In this document: one piece after another, positions 1 through 8,683 of the stretch
Position numbering within the stretch: position 1 is the stretch's first letter
How the letters are laid out: each line of letters begins with the position of its first letter
Source of the DNA: Lewinellaceae bacterium
Lineage (GTDB): Bacteria > Bacteroidota > Bacteroidia > Chitinophagales > Saprospiraceae
NCBI GenBank assembly: GCA_024644235.1
Contig: JAHELJ010000001.1
Location: 206,936 to 270,935 of the forward strand
DNA length: 64,000 nucleotides
Direction of reading: 5' to 3'
Notes under the pieces: model-generated
What the model saw: only the letters and a program-made list of their open reading frames with translations
Databases searched by the model: none
What the model was told of the DNA's origin: nothing
Made by a program: the position numbers and the translations under genes

Positions 1-1
1 C

Positions 2-382
2 CACATTGAGGTTGGCGAATATGCCATTCTGGGGGGCCTTACCGCAGTGCATCAATTTGTCAAAATCGGGGAGCATGCTTTCGTAGGAGGTGGTTCACTT
101 GTAAGAAAGGATATCCCTCCTTTTGTAAAAGCAGCTCGTGAGCCACTGTCCTATGCAGGAGTTAACTCTATTGGTTTGAGAAGGAGAGGTTTAACCAGTG
201 AGCAGATTAATCATATTCAGGATATATATAGGATCCTTTTTGTGAAAGGATACAATACTCGCCAGGCCTTGAAAATAATAGAAACCTCAGTCACAGCTAC
301 TCCTGAGCGAGATCGTATCGTTGAGTTCATCACCAACGCAGACCGGGGGATCATGAAGGGCTTCAAGAAAATGAATGGCTGA
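2..382 (+). CDS. lpxA: Acyl-[ACP]-UDP-N-acetylglucosamine O-acyltransferase, C-terminal part (5' end outside window)
   Basis: First step of lipid A synthesis: transfers a 3-hydroxyacyl chain from ACP to UDP-GlcNAc in the cytoplasm. The frame is open from base 2, so the gene starts outside the window and only about the last 126 residues are here. The visible part has the left-handed beta-helix hexapeptide repeats (ILGGLTAVHQFVKIGEHAFV), the LpxA-specific segment GVNSIGLRRRG and the helical C-terminal domain, matching the last ~120 residues of the 262-residue E. coli enzyme. The GTG at 47 is an internal valine, not a start. The stop overlaps the next gene's ATG region by 8 bases, suggesting translational coupling with the ABC ATPase. 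Confidence 0.95.
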   Translation, partial: HIEVGEYAILGGLTAVHQFVKIGEHAFVGGGSLVRKDIPPFVKAAREPLSYAGVNSIGLRRRGLTSEQINHIQDIYRILFVKGYNTRQALKIIETSVTATPERDRIVEFITNADRGIMKGFKKMNG

Positions 383-1001
383 TCCGATGTTTGTTCATCT
401 GGATGGGATTGGTAAAAAGTACAAACATTGGATCTTCAGAAACATCAATTACCAATTTCAAACCGGCGTAGTTGGTATCGGAGGGGGGAATGGATCTGGT
501 AAATCGACCTTAATAAAAATTATCTCAGGATTTCTAACACCTACCGAGGGAGATGTGAAATTTCGTTCAACGCTTTCTGATGAGCTTGAACGAGATCAGT
601 GGGCAGCTAGCGTTTCTTATAGCGGACCTGACATTGAGTTAATCCAAGAACTCACTTTGGATGAACATGTAAGGTTTCATGTTAAGTTCAAGGAAATGGG
701 AGTTGAAATCGATAGAGGTAACTTCTTCGACATCACTGAATTGAGCAAGTTTCGTAACCTTCGGGTAGGTGAATTGTCGTCTGGGTTGAAACAAAGATTT
801 GAATTGGGACTTGCTATTCTATCCGCCAGCAAAGTATTGCTGCTTGACGAGCCCACCAGCTATCTCGATCGCAGTAGTCGGGGTTGGTTTGTTGAGAATT
901 TCAAGATCTATGCAAGAGAGAGAACTGTGATAATCGCTTCTAATGACATGGAAGATCTATCTCTCTGTGATGAGATATTACAAGTGGAGGACTACAAATA
1001 G
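375..1001 (+). CDS. ABC transporter ATP-binding protein
   Basis: Cytoplasmic ATPase subunit of an ABC transporter, 208 residues. Walker A GGGNGSGKST lies at about residues 36-45, the signature is ELSSGLKQR (133-141, LSSGL in place of LSGGQ) and Walker B is VLLLDEP (154-160), so the fold and ATP site look intact. The small size resembles CcmA-like or lipid/polysaccharide exporter ATPases. No permease gene lies nearby, so the partner and substrate cannot be named. The start overlaps the end of lpxA; an alternative ATG lies at 387, just outside the overlap. Coupling with lpxA hints at envelope export, which is inference only. Confidence 0.85.
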   Translation: MADPMFVHLDGIGKKYKHWIFRNINYQFQTGVVGIGGGNGSGKSTLIKIISGFLTPTEGDVKFRSTLSDELERDQWAASVSYSGPDIELIQELTLDEHVRFHVKFKEMGVEIDRGNFFDITELSKFRNLRVGELSSGLKQRFELGLAILSASKVLLLDEPTSYLDRSSRGWFVENFKIYARERTVIIASNDMEDLSLCDEILQVEDYK

Positions 1002-1005
1002 ATAA

Positions 1006-1338
1006 TTACAATTCAGCTCGCAAGTCCTGCAAACCGGCTCTGATTGACTGAAGGGTACTCAGGATCTTTTTCTTCTTCAAATGCTTATTCTTATTCCCTC
1101 GTATCTCTTTCTTAGCACCTTCCAGAGTAAAGCCCCTTTCCTTTACCAGATGATAGATGAGTTCGAGCTGATCTATATTCTGCTTGGTAAATCGCCGGTC
1201 ACCCTTACTGTTCTTGTGTGGCTTTAGGACAGAGAACTCAGATTCCCAATAGCGGATCAGTGATTTGGAAACGTCAAACATTTCCGCAACCTCACCAATT
1301 GTATAGTAAAGTTTTGTGAGTTCTTTAGACCTGTTCAT
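1006..1338 (-). CDS. MerR-family transcriptional regulator (short, MlrA-like)
   Basis: A 110-residue DNA-binding protein. Residues ~10-80 form a MerR winged helix-turn-helix (YYTIGEVAEMFDVSKSLIRY, then DRRFTKQNIDQLELIYHLVK), including the Arg-Tyr-Trp-Glu turn and the GFTLEGAKKEI dimerisation start. The C-terminus is short, lysine-rich and has no cysteine or ligand-binding effector domain. Bacteroidota commonly carry such short MerR proteins. It is convergent with the ABC gene (4-base gap) and downstream of gatB. A possible -7 element on the minus strand (TATTTTTG) is at 1367-1374, without an obvious -33. Confidence 0.88.
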   Translation of the reverse strand: MNRSKELTKLYYTIGEVAEMFDVSKSLIRYWESEFSVLKPHKNSKGDRRFTKQNIDQLELIYHLVKERGFTLEGAKKEIRGNKNKHLKKKKILSTLQSIRAGLQDLRAEL

Positions 1339-1403
1339 GAAGTTTCAAATACCAGTGTCAAGTTAACAAAAATATTCGAAGTTCCTTTTTGCTGAAGATC
1401 CCT

Positions 1404-2861
1404 CTAATCAGTTGATGAGTTGAGTTCAGATTGAAGTATTTTACGGGTGATTTGGGGATTAGCTTTTCCGTTAGTTTTTCGCATTACCTGGCCAATGAAG
1501 AATGATAAAAGAGCTTTCTTACCCTTCTTGTAGGCCTCCACTTTAGCAGGATTTTCGATCAGAACAAGCTTCACACTTTCTGCTATATAGTCTTCGTCAA
1601 ATGACTGGATTAGATTAAGTTTTTGTGCAAGTAATTGAGGATGCTCCTTGGTTTCAAGCAATGCAGGCCAGAGTTTTTGATAAGCCACACTGGTGGAAAT
1701 CTTATCCGTTTCGATGAGCTCAAGAAAACTAACTATATGCTGACCAGGGACCTCAAATTCGCCAATGGATATGCCAGATTCATTGCAGTGCGGGATAATC
1801 TTGTTAATGTAAAGTTTGCTAAGCAGGGAAGGTTGAATATCCGGAGACTTTTGTAGCAGTGTATCAAAGGACTGGGCAATTTCCCGATGCTCGACAAGAA
1901 GATCAGCATCGTATATTGAAAGGCCAAATTCAGTAGTAAACTTATTATGCCATTGAGCTGGGAGAATAGGTAATGAACTCTTGACCTTCCGGAGCATTTC
2001 GTCGGAGATAGACAGAGGCGGTAGATCTGGTTCTGGAAAATATCGATAATCATGCGCCTCTTCTTTTCCTCGTAGTGGAACAGTCCGATCATCACCCGGA
2101 CTATATTCTCGGGTTTCCTGAATTATGGTTCCCCCTTTTTCCAAGATTTCAGACTGGCGTCGTATTTCGAAATCTACAGCTCGAGCAGCAAATCTTGCCG
2201 AGTTAATGTTTTTTATTTCGCAGCGGGTGTTTAATTCACTGGAGCCCTTCGGACGGATGGATACATTACAATCCGCTCGTAATGACCCCTCCTCCATGTT
2301 GCCATCAGACACATCCAGATATCGGACCAATTGCCTTAGCTTATTAATGAATTGATAGACCTCTTCGCTTGACCGCAGATCTGGCTCTGTTACCAATTCC
2401 AGAAGTGGGACTCCCGCCCTGTTGTAGTCAATTAGAGAACCTTCACTTGATTGATCATGAATCGATTTGCCGGCATCTTCCTCCATATGGATATGATGGA
2501 TTCTTATCTCCCTTCGACTCGTCCCTTCACCGACCTCAATTGTTCCACCCATGCAGATGGGTCTACTATCTTGAGTAGTTTGAAACCCTTTAGGGAGATC
2601 AGCGTAGAAGTAGTGCTTTCGATCAAAATAAGTTGTGCTGGTGATTTCACATCCCAGAGCAATACCAAGTCTGATTGCTAGCTCGACTTGTTTCTTATTT
2701 GCCCTCGGTAAAGTGCCCGGGTGAGCAAGTGATATCGTGCTCGTTTGGCTGTTGGCCTCGGCACCAAACGATATATCATCTCCACAGAAAGCCTTGGATT
2801 GGGTGAGCAATTGAATATGCACCTCCAGGCCAATTACAGGTTCATAAATATGTGACTGCAT
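1404..2861 (-). CDS. gatB: Aspartyl/glutamyl-tRNA(Asn/Gln) amidotransferase subunit B
   Basis: GatB subunit of the GatCAB amidotransferase, which converts misacylated Glu-tRNA(Gln) or Asp-tRNA(Asn) to the amidated form. At 485 residues it has the usual length. The N-terminus has the family signature PVIGLEVHIQL, followed by FDRKHYFYADLPKGFQ and DYNRAGVPLLELVTEPD in the kinase-like catalytic core. The C-terminus is the GatB/YqeY tRNA-binding domain, ending in PQITRKILQSEL. gatA and gatC are not in this window. A -7-like TATTTTTG (minus strand, 2882-2889) lies 21 bases upstream of the ATG. Confidence 0.97.
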   Translation of the reverse strand: MQSHIYEPVIGLEVHIQLLTQSKAFCGDDISFGAEANSQTSTISLAHPGTLPRANKKQVELAIRLGIALGCEITSTTYFDRKHYFYADLPKGFQTTQDSRPICMGGTIEVGEGTSRREIRIHHIHMEEDAGKSIHDQSSEGSLIDYNRAGVPLLELVTEPDLRSSEEVYQFINKLRQLVRYLDVSDGNMEEGSLRADCNVSIRPKGSSELNTRCEIKNINSARFAARAVDFEIRRQSEILEKGGTIIQETREYSPGDDRTVPLRGKEEAHDYRYFPEPDLPPLSISDEMLRKVKSSLPILPAQWHNKFTTEFGLSIYDADLLVEHREIAQSFDTLLQKSPDIQPSLLSKLYINKIIPHCNESGISIGEFEVPGQHIVSFLELIETDKISTSVAYQKLWPALLETKEHPQLLAQKLNLIQSFDEDYIAESVKLVLIENPAKVEAYKKGKKALLSFFIGQVMRKTNGKANPQITRKILQSELNSSTD

Positions 2862-2972
2862 AGTTGCCTATTGCAAAGTGCCAAAAATAGTGATCACGAA
2901 TGAGTAGGAGAACTTCCTGCGGAAGGAATCAAGCGAATAGAAAGAAAATAGACAAGCAGATTTATAGACCTG

Positions 2973-3956
2973 CTAATCAAAGGATTTATTGGCTTCCGAT
3001 GCCATCTTCACCATCTCCTCATATTGCTCCGGAGTCAATCCATCCATACAATAATGAATGGGATCGACTGGACTGCCCTTGAATCGCACCTCATAATGAA
3101 GGTGTGGTGCAGTCGAAGTGCCAGAATTTCCAACAGTACCAATTTCCTCACCTTTTTTCACCTTCTCCCCTTCTCTAACATTAATGTCCTTAAGATGAGC
3201 ATATAGAGTCTTGTAGCCGTAGCCATGGTCAATGGTGATATTATTACCATAGCCACTCTTATCTTTTCTTACTCTCACCACTTTTCCATCGCCAGAAACC
3301 CGGACCGGTGTTCCCGGAGGAGCAGTGAAGTCAAGGCCATAATGCATTTTAGGAATCTTGTGAACCGGATGAATCCGCATTCCGTAACCTGATAAGTGCC
3401 GAATCTTTCTTTTTAACAGATCTGACCTTACTGGTTTAATTGACGGAACTGAGTTGAGAAATGATTCTTTTTCTCCTGCCATCGATTCCAGTGAGTCAAG
3501 AGACCTTGACTGTACAGTCATTTGCCTACGGAGCTTATCGGCCCTCTCCAATGTTTGGACCAAGAGATCTCCTGAATTTTTGTAGTGCGTCAACTCCCCA
3601 TACTGTATGTGTCCTCCCACTCCGGAATTCCAGACATCCTCGTCAATAGGATCCATTCCGAAGACCATTCGATGAACATTTGCATCCCGCTCCTGAATAT
3701 TGTCAAGAACTTTGGACATCACATCCAACTGTTCTCCGATAGAGGCATACTTTATTTTCATTTGTTCTACCTCACGCATCAGGGCTTGCTCCTTTGGGGA
3801 GGGAAGGAACTCGAAGATGGCGTAAACCATACCAGCTGCAACCAATCCCACTACCACGAAAAAACGACCAACTTTAGCCAATTTTTGTGAGGTCGAGGCT
3901 CGGTATTTCTCGAAGGTCAGACTCTTCGGATTATAGACAAACTTTTCCTTTTTCAT
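2973..3956 (-). CDS. Membrane-anchored M23 family metallopeptidase (murein endopeptidase-like)
   Basis: A 327-residue envelope protein. A single transmembrane anchor spans ~32-50, a coiled coil follows at ~55-95, and a C-terminal LytM/M23 domain lies at ~185-300. The zinc ligands are visible: His205 and Asp209 (MHYGLDF) and His287 in the HLH motif of APHLHYEV; His285 is the catalytic partner. With all of them present it should be an active peptidoglycan DD-endopeptidase rather than an EnvC/NlpD-type activator. It is divergent from alaS, and a clear Bacteroidota promoter sits at 4029-4059. Confidence 0.92.
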   Translation of the reverse strand: MKKEKFVYNPKSLTFEKYRASTSQKLAKVGRFFVVVGLVAAGMVYAIFEFLPSPKEQALMREVEQMKIKYASIGEQLDVMSKVLDNIQERDANVHRMVFGMDPIDEDVWNSGVGGHIQYGELTHYKNSGDLLVQTLERADKLRRQMTVQSRSLDSLESMAGEKESFLNSVPSIKPVRSDLLKRKIRHLSGYGMRIHPVHKIPKMHYGLDFTAPPGTPVRVSGDGKVVRVRKDKSGYGNNITIDHGYGYKTLYAHLKDINVREGEKVKKGEEIGTVGNSGTSTAPHLHYEVRFKGSPVDPIHYCMDGLTPEQYEEMVKMASEANKSFD

Positions 3957-4028
3957 ACAACAGTGCGTTGTGTGTTAATTAGTACTTTTGTCAACTTAGT
4001 TTGGGTACGTTCCTTTGATGGGACGGGG

Positions 4029-4059
4029 CAAAATTATGATCCGCGGATGAAGTTACAAA
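4029..4059 (-). promoter_or_regulatory. Bacteroidota-type promoter for the M23 peptidase gene
   Basis: Read on the minus strand, TTTG (4059-4056), 19 bases and TAATTTTG (4036-4029) match the Bacteroidota -33/-7 consensus. Transcription would begin near 4023, about 66 bases upstream of the ATG at 3956. Confidence 0.6.
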
Positions 4060-4117
4060 ATGTGAACCAAATTTTTGACTTTCAGCCCGCCAGATATATA
4101 AAAACTTCAATGTGACC

Positions 4118-6754
4118 ATGAGATCCAGTGAGATTAGGCAGACTTTTTTTGATTTTTTTAGAAGTAAAGAGCACAAGATAGTACCCTCAGCCCCGATTGT
4201 GAACAAATCTGATCCCACCCTGATGTTTACCAATGCGGGGATGAATCAGTTTAAAGACTTCTTTCTGGGTAATCAATCTCCACCATCTACACGGATTGCC
4301 GACACACAAAAATGCCTCAGAGTCTCAGGAAAGCACAATGACCTGGAAGAGGTCGGAACCGATGGTTATCACCACACCATGTTTGAAATGTTGGGTAATT
4401 GGTCATTTGGAGACTACTTCAAAAAGGAGGCGATAAATTGGGGGTGGGAACTATTAGTCGATGTGTACAAGATTGATCACAATCGACTATATGCGACAAT
4501 CTTCGGGGGTGACATTGATGACAATCTTGATCGTGATGATGAAGCAGCGTCATTTTGGTCAAAACACCTTCCTGAAGACCGGATTCTCGCTTTTGACCGG
4601 GAAGACAATTTTTGGGAGATGGGCGATACTGGTCCCTGTGGCCCATGCTCGGAGATACATATAGACCTTCGTTCTGATGAGGAAAGAACTGCCAAAGCAG
4701 GTGCCGATCTCGTTAACACCGGGCACCCACAGGTAGTGGAGATCTGGAATCTCGTATTTATTCAGTACAACAGGAAGCAAGATGGTTCCCTGGAAGAGTT
4801 ACCTGCCAAGCATGTGGACACAGGAATGGGTTTCGAACGTTTGTGTCTCACTCTTCAAGGAAAACTCTCGAGTTACGATACCGATCTATTTGCGGATTAC
4901 ATTGCCTTCATCGAAGAACACTCCGGGATGGAATATTCAGGTTCTTACAATCCTGCTGATAAGTCGGACACTGCTATGCGGGTGATTTCAGACCATATTA
5001 GAGCAGTTGCTTTTTCTATCGCTGATGGCGTAATTCCTAGTAATACGGGAGCAGGATACGTGATTCGACGAATCCTTCGTAGAGCGGTTAGATATTATTT
5101 CTCTTTTCTCAATATTCAAGAGCCGTTTCTGCACAAACTTTTTCCGCTAGTCGCAAAAGGATTTGGCGATGTTTTCCCTGAGCTTAAAGAGCAGCAGGCA
5201 TTCATTAGTAAAGTTATTCTGGAAGAGGAAAAGTCGTTCCTGCATACTCTTGATCAAGGCCTGAAAAGATTGGAGCAACTGGAGATCGAGGAGAACGTAA
5301 TCAAGGGAGAATATGCATTTGAACTATATGACACTTATGGTTTTCCCATTGATCTCACCAGGCTGATCGCGGCTGAGAGAGGTCTGGGTATTGATGAGGA
5401 GGGATTTGTAGAAGCTCTGGAAGAGCAGCGAAATCGTTCGAAAGCTGATGCAAGAAAAACTGTCGGCGATTGGACCGTCGTCCGTGATGGTCAGGATGTT
5501 GAGTTTATCGGATATGATCAGCTTCGGGTCGATAATGCTCATGTTCTAAAGTATCGATCCATTCAAACTAAAGATGGAGAACAGCTCCAGCTGGTTCTGG
5601 ACAAAACCCCATTTTATGCCGAAGGTGGAGGTCAAGTCGGAGATAAGGGATTTCTTCAGTTTGGAAATGAAAGAATCGAAGTACTGGACACGATTCGGGA
5701 GAATGACTTATTTATTCACATTGTTGAGAAGTGGCCTACTGAGTTCAATGGGAGTGTTTCTGCTGAGGTGGCACCGCATGTCCGGGATTGCACTGAGAAT
5801 AATCACACGGCAACGCATTTACTACATGCAGCTTTAAGGACAATTTTGGGAAGTCATGTTTCACAAAGAGGATCACTGGTCAATGAGAATTATTTGAGAT
5901 TTGATTTTTCCCATTTTCAAAAAATGACAGAATCAGAACTCGAAGCGGTGGAAGATCTAGTCAATAAAAAAATACGTGAGAATATTGCCAGGAAGGAAGA
6001 TCGATCAATACCGATTGCCCGTGCCAAAGAGGCAGGAGCCACAATGTTTTTTGGTGAAAAATATGGTGATGAAGTTCGCATGATTACTTTCGATCCTGAG
6101 TACTCAGTGGAGCTTTGTGGAGGTTGTCATGTAGCGGCCACCGGTCAATTGGGTCTTTTCAAGATCTTAAGTGAAAGCGGCATTGCCGCTGGGGTCAGAC
6201 GTATTGAGGCGGTGACAGCAGATGCAGCAGAGATATATGTGAAAGAGCAATTGCATGAACTTGCGTCCATTCGTGAGTTATTCAAGAATCCGCAAGACCT
6301 GCCCCAGCAGGTCGGAAAGCTTGTTGAAGAAAATAAACTCTTGCAAAAACAGATTGATCAGCTGATTTCAAAAAATGTCAGTAGCATAAAGGAAGAGCTG
6401 AAGTCTGAAATTGAATTAGTGGATGGGATTAATTTTCTTGCCAAGAAAATTGAAATCAAGGATAGCAAGGCCCTAAAAAACTTGTCTTACCAGATTGAGA
6501 AGGAGGTCGGTAATGCCTTCATTGTCTTCGGGATGGCTGATGGAGAGAAGGCGCAATTGATGGTCACCATAAGCAGTAGTCTTACTGAGAGCAAAGGCAT
6601 GCACGCAGGTAATATCGTGAAAGATCTTGCACGAGAGATCGGAGGCGGTGGTGGCGGACAGCCGTTTTTTGCTACAGCTGGAGGAAAGGATATTGATGGT
6701 CTGCCAAATGCTCTTTCAAGAGCCAGGATTATCCTGGAGGAGTTGGTTCAATAA
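4118..6754 (+). CDS. alaS: Alanyl-tRNA synthetase
   Basis: Charges tRNA(Ala) in the cytoplasm. 878 residues, the normal full length. Visible parts are the class II catalytic core with the N-terminal signature RSSEIRQTFFDFF, the editing domain HTATHLLHAALR motif and the matching VELCGGCH motif (zinc/editing site), and the C-Ala domain ending in GGGGGGQPFFATAGG. An in-frame GTG at 4112 exists, but the ATG at 4118 places the N-terminus as in other AlaS proteins. A TACTTTTG -7-like element is at 3983-3990 without a -33 partner. Confidence 0.97.
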   Translation: MRSSEIRQTFFDFFRSKEHKIVPSAPIVNKSDPTLMFTNAGMNQFKDFFLGNQSPPSTRIADTQKCLRVSGKHNDLEEVGTDGYHHTMFEMLGNWSFGDYFKKEAINWGWELLVDVYKIDHNRLYATIFGGDIDDNLDRDDEAASFWSKHLPEDRILAFDREDNFWEMGDTGPCGPCSEIHIDLRSDEERTAKAGADLVNTGHPQVVEIWNLVFIQYNRKQDGSLEELPAKHVDTGMGFERLCLTLQGKLSSYDTDLFADYIAFIEEHSGMEYSGSYNPADKSDTAMRVISDHIRAVAFSIADGVIPSNTGAGYVIRRILRRAVRYYFSFLNIQEPFLHKLFPLVAKGFGDVFPELKEQQAFISKVILEEEKSFLHTLDQGLKRLEQLEIEENVIKGEYAFELYDTYGFPIDLTRLIAAERGLGIDEEGFVEALEEQRNRSKADARKTVGDWTVVRDGQDVEFIGYDQLRVDNAHVLKYRSIQTKDGEQLQLVLDKTPFYAEGGGQVGDKGFLQFGNERIEVLDTIRENDLFIHIVEKWPTEFNGSVSAEVAPHVRDCTENNHTATHLLHAALRTILGSHVSQRGSLVNENYLRFDFSHFQKMTESELEAVEDLVNKKIRENIARKEDRSIPIARAKEAGATMFFGEKYGDEVRMITFDPEYSVELCGGCHVAATGQLGLFKILSESGIAAGVRRIEAVTADAAEIYVKEQLHELASIRELFKNPQDLPQQVGKLVEENKLLQKQIDQLISKNVSSIKEELKSEIELVDGINFLAKKIEIKDSKALKNLSYQIEKEVGNAFIVFGMADGEKAQLMVTISSSLTESKGMHAGNIVKDLAREIGGGGGGQPFFATAGGKDIDGLPNALSRARIILEELVQ

Positions 6755-6767
6755 AGGTATCTGACTG

Positions 6768-6781
6768 GTCTTTGCAAAGAC
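6768..6781. repeat. 14-bp perfect palindrome
   Basis: GTCTTTGCAAAGAC between alaS and the lipase-like gene. It is not followed by a T run on either strand, so it is a possible operator rather than a terminator. Its TTTGCAAA core also occurs in the galE/cysQ promoter region. Confidence 0.35.
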
Positions 6782-6846
6782 AACCACCTTCCCTCTGACA
6801 TTCGTGCTGCCACAGTGATTAATCTAATCGATCGATAATAATACAA

Positions 6847-7698
6847 GTGGACCCAAGACAATCACAACTGAAAACCAAAGATGGCCTGACCCTATGGGTG
6901 AGAACCTGGCACCCGGCCGTTCCAAATGGAACACTGCTGGCCATTTTGCATGGGATAGGTGAGCATGGCGGACGGTACGAACACGTGGCGCAGTATTTCA
7001 TATCAATGGGATTTACTGTGAGTGCCATGGACCAGCGTGGCCATGGTAAATCCGGAGGTCGGAGGGTGTACACGAAACATTATGATGATTTGATTTCTGA
7101 TGTGGACCTATGGTTCGATGATCTGCATAGCCAATTAAAACCAAGTCAGATCTACCTATTGGGACACAGTCTGGGTGGGCTGTTGTCTGTGAAATATACG
7201 ATAGAAAAGAGACCTGATATTGATGGTCTTATTTTGTCTGGCCCGGCCGTGAAGATAAATGAAGACATGAACCCGTTTCTGCAGAAAGTGTCGGGAATAG
7301 TCGCAAGGCTCTTTCCAAGATTAAAGACCGTTCGTCTCGATGCTTCCCTGCTGAGTAGGGACGATCAGGTGGTGAAAGCCTATCTCGAGGATCCCCTGGT
7401 CTATCACGAAGGGATCCCGGCACGATTTGGTTACTTGGTATTGCGAGCAACACATGACGTTGAGAGATCTTTATCCAGTCTGAAATGCCCATTGCTGGTG
7501 TTGCACGGCAGCGCTGACAAATTGGTTTATCCTGATGCAAGTTGGTCGTTGATTAGCAGCTGTGGATCTCACGACAAGACCATTCATGTGTTTGAAGGCC
7601 TGTACCACGAGATTTTAAACGAACCGGAAAAAACCCTGGTCCTGGAAACAATTACTGAGTGGCTTCGTCAGCGATCAGGATGGTCAAAACCAATCTGA
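6847..7698 (+). CDS. Alpha/beta hydrolase, monoacylglycerol-lipase-like
   Basis: A 283-residue cytoplasmic hydrolase of the Hydrolase_4 / monoglyceride lipase (lysophospholipase) group. It has the HGIGEHGGRY oxyanion segment (35-44), MDQRGHGKSGG, the nucleophile elbow GHSLGG with Ser108, the acid in HGSADKLVYP and a C-terminal His in GLYHEILNE. The substrate is probably a monoacylglycerol or lysolipid ester, inferred from the family. The start is GTG at 6847: no ATG lies between it and the in-frame stop at 6820. The 3' end overlaps the convergent aat gene by 15 bases. Confidence 0.85.
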   Translation: MDPRQSQLKTKDGLTLWVRTWHPAVPNGTLLAILHGIGEHGGRYEHVAQYFISMGFTVSAMDQRGHGKSGGRRVYTKHYDDLISDVDLWFDDLHSQLKPSQIYLLGHSLGGLLSVKYTIEKRPDIDGLILSGPAVKINEDMNPFLQKVSGIVARLFPRLKTVRLDASLLSRDDQVVKAYLEDPLVYHEGIPARFGYLVLRATHDVERSLSSLKCPLLVLHGSADKLVYPDASWSLISSCGSHDKTIHVFEGLYHEILNEPEKTLVLETITEWLRQRSGWSKPI

Positions 7699-8358
7699 CC
7701 ACGATCCATTCAGGTCCTCCTCAAGGAGATTCTTGCGTAAATACTCAAGAAATTCCGATCTCGGAATGGTGGTAGCCCCCAATGATCTCAGGTGTGGTGT
7801 GTCCTGCTGACAGTCGATGAGGGTAAATCCCTGGTGCTCGAGATGTTGCACCAGTTTTACGAATGCGTATTTCGAGGCATTGTCTCTGAGGCTAAACATG
7901 GACTCACCAAAAAACACCTTTCCAAGGCTTAATCCGTAAAGACCGCCAATCAGTCTTTTACCATCCCATACTTCAATGGAGTGAGCATATCCGCGGTGAT
8001 GCAAATTGATATATGCTTTAAGCATGTCTTGTGTTATCCAGGTGCCAGACTGGTGAGCACGCTTGATTTTTTGGCACTGCGTGATTACTTGGATGAATTC
8101 AAAATCAGCTGTAGTAGTCCACGAGATTTTTTTGAGTAGGGTGCGCATACTCTTGCTGATTCTGAGATTGCCAGGGTATAGAATACAACGGGGGTCGGGG
8201 CTCCACCAGAGTATTGGTTGATCATTGTTGTACCAGGGGAATATTCCGAACCGATAGGCAAGCAGCAGACGATCTGGTTGAAGATCTCCCCCGATAGCCA
8301 AAAGACCTTCCTCATCCGCCAAGTTCGGATGGGGAAAATAGAGCTCCGGATCTGACAT
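7684..8358 (-). CDS. aat: Leucyl/phenylalanyl-tRNA-protein transferase
   Basis: Adds Leu or Phe from aminoacyl-tRNA to proteins with N-terminal Arg or Lys, creating bacterial N-degrons. 224 residues, normal for the family. Family features are FPHPNLADEEGLLAIGGDL near the N-terminus, FGIFPWYN and WWSPDPRCIL, HSIEVWDGKRLIGGLYGLSL, GESMFS in the GNAT-like core, and the LIDCQQDTPHLRSLGA substrate segment. It lies directly downstream of clpS (10-base gap), whose product recognises the same N-termini. Confidence 0.97.
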   Translation of the reverse strand: MSDPELYFPHPNLADEEGLLAIGGDLQPDRLLLAYRFGIFPWYNNDQPILWWSPDPRCILYPGNLRISKSMRTLLKKISWTTTADFEFIQVITQCQKIKRAHQSGTWITQDMLKAYINLHHRGYAHSIEVWDGKRLIGGLYGLSLGKVFFGESMFSLRDNASKYAFVKLVQHLEHQGFTLIDCQQDTPHLRSLGATTIPRSEFLEYLRKNLLEEDLNGSWSDWF

Positions 8359-8368
8359 TGAAATCTAC

Positions 8369-8665
8369 CTAATTGACAAACTCTTCGATTACTGCTGACA
8401 GGCCTCTATCAATCAAGGCGTCCTTCTTTGGTTTTAGGATTTCCAAAGAACCCGTTAACACAGTCGCCTTGCCTTTAAAGTGAACAAGAAGTGATAATTG
8501 TTCAGACTGCTCCGGAGAATGCCCCAAGACCTCTATGAAACACTCGATCACCCAGTCGAATGTGTTCACATCGTCATTATAAACCACCAGGTGGGTTTTA
8601 TTGCCGATATCCTCAAGAGTATCGTTATCGACCACTTCCTGCAGATTTTCTGAATATTGAGACAT
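8369..8665 (-). CDS. clpS: ATP-dependent Clp protease adaptor ClpS
   Basis: Adaptor that delivers proteins with N-terminal Leu, Phe, Tyr or Trp to a Clp ATPase. 98 residues. The ClpS fold is shown by LVVYNDDVNTFDWVIECFIE (the N-degron pocket strand and helix), followed by the second helix and TVLTGSLEILKPKKDALIDR. It sits between the peroxiredoxin gene (18 bases upstream) and aat (10 bases downstream) on the minus strand, so the three are probably cotranscribed. The Clp ATPase partner is not in the window. Confidence 0.95.
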   Translation of the reverse strand: MSQYSENLQEVVDNDTLEDIGNKTHLVVYNDDVNTFDWVIECFIEVLGHSPEQSEQLSLLVHFKGKATVLTGSLEILKPKKDALIDRGLSAVIEEFVN

Positions 8666-8683
8666 TGTAATGGTTTTTTGAAC

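Noticed and set aside
1635..1856. Plus-strand frame antisense to gatB, and similar long frames antisense to alaS, the mutase and the surface protein
   Set aside because: All overlap clearly conserved genes in other frames and show no family resemblance.
2911..2926. CTTCC-TGC-GGAAG hairpin downstream of the M23 gene
   Set aside because: Five-pair stem without a T run; too weak to call a terminator.
3983..3990. TACTTTTG as the alaS promoter -7
   Set aside because: No TTG lies 17-23 bases upstream; not listed as a promoter.
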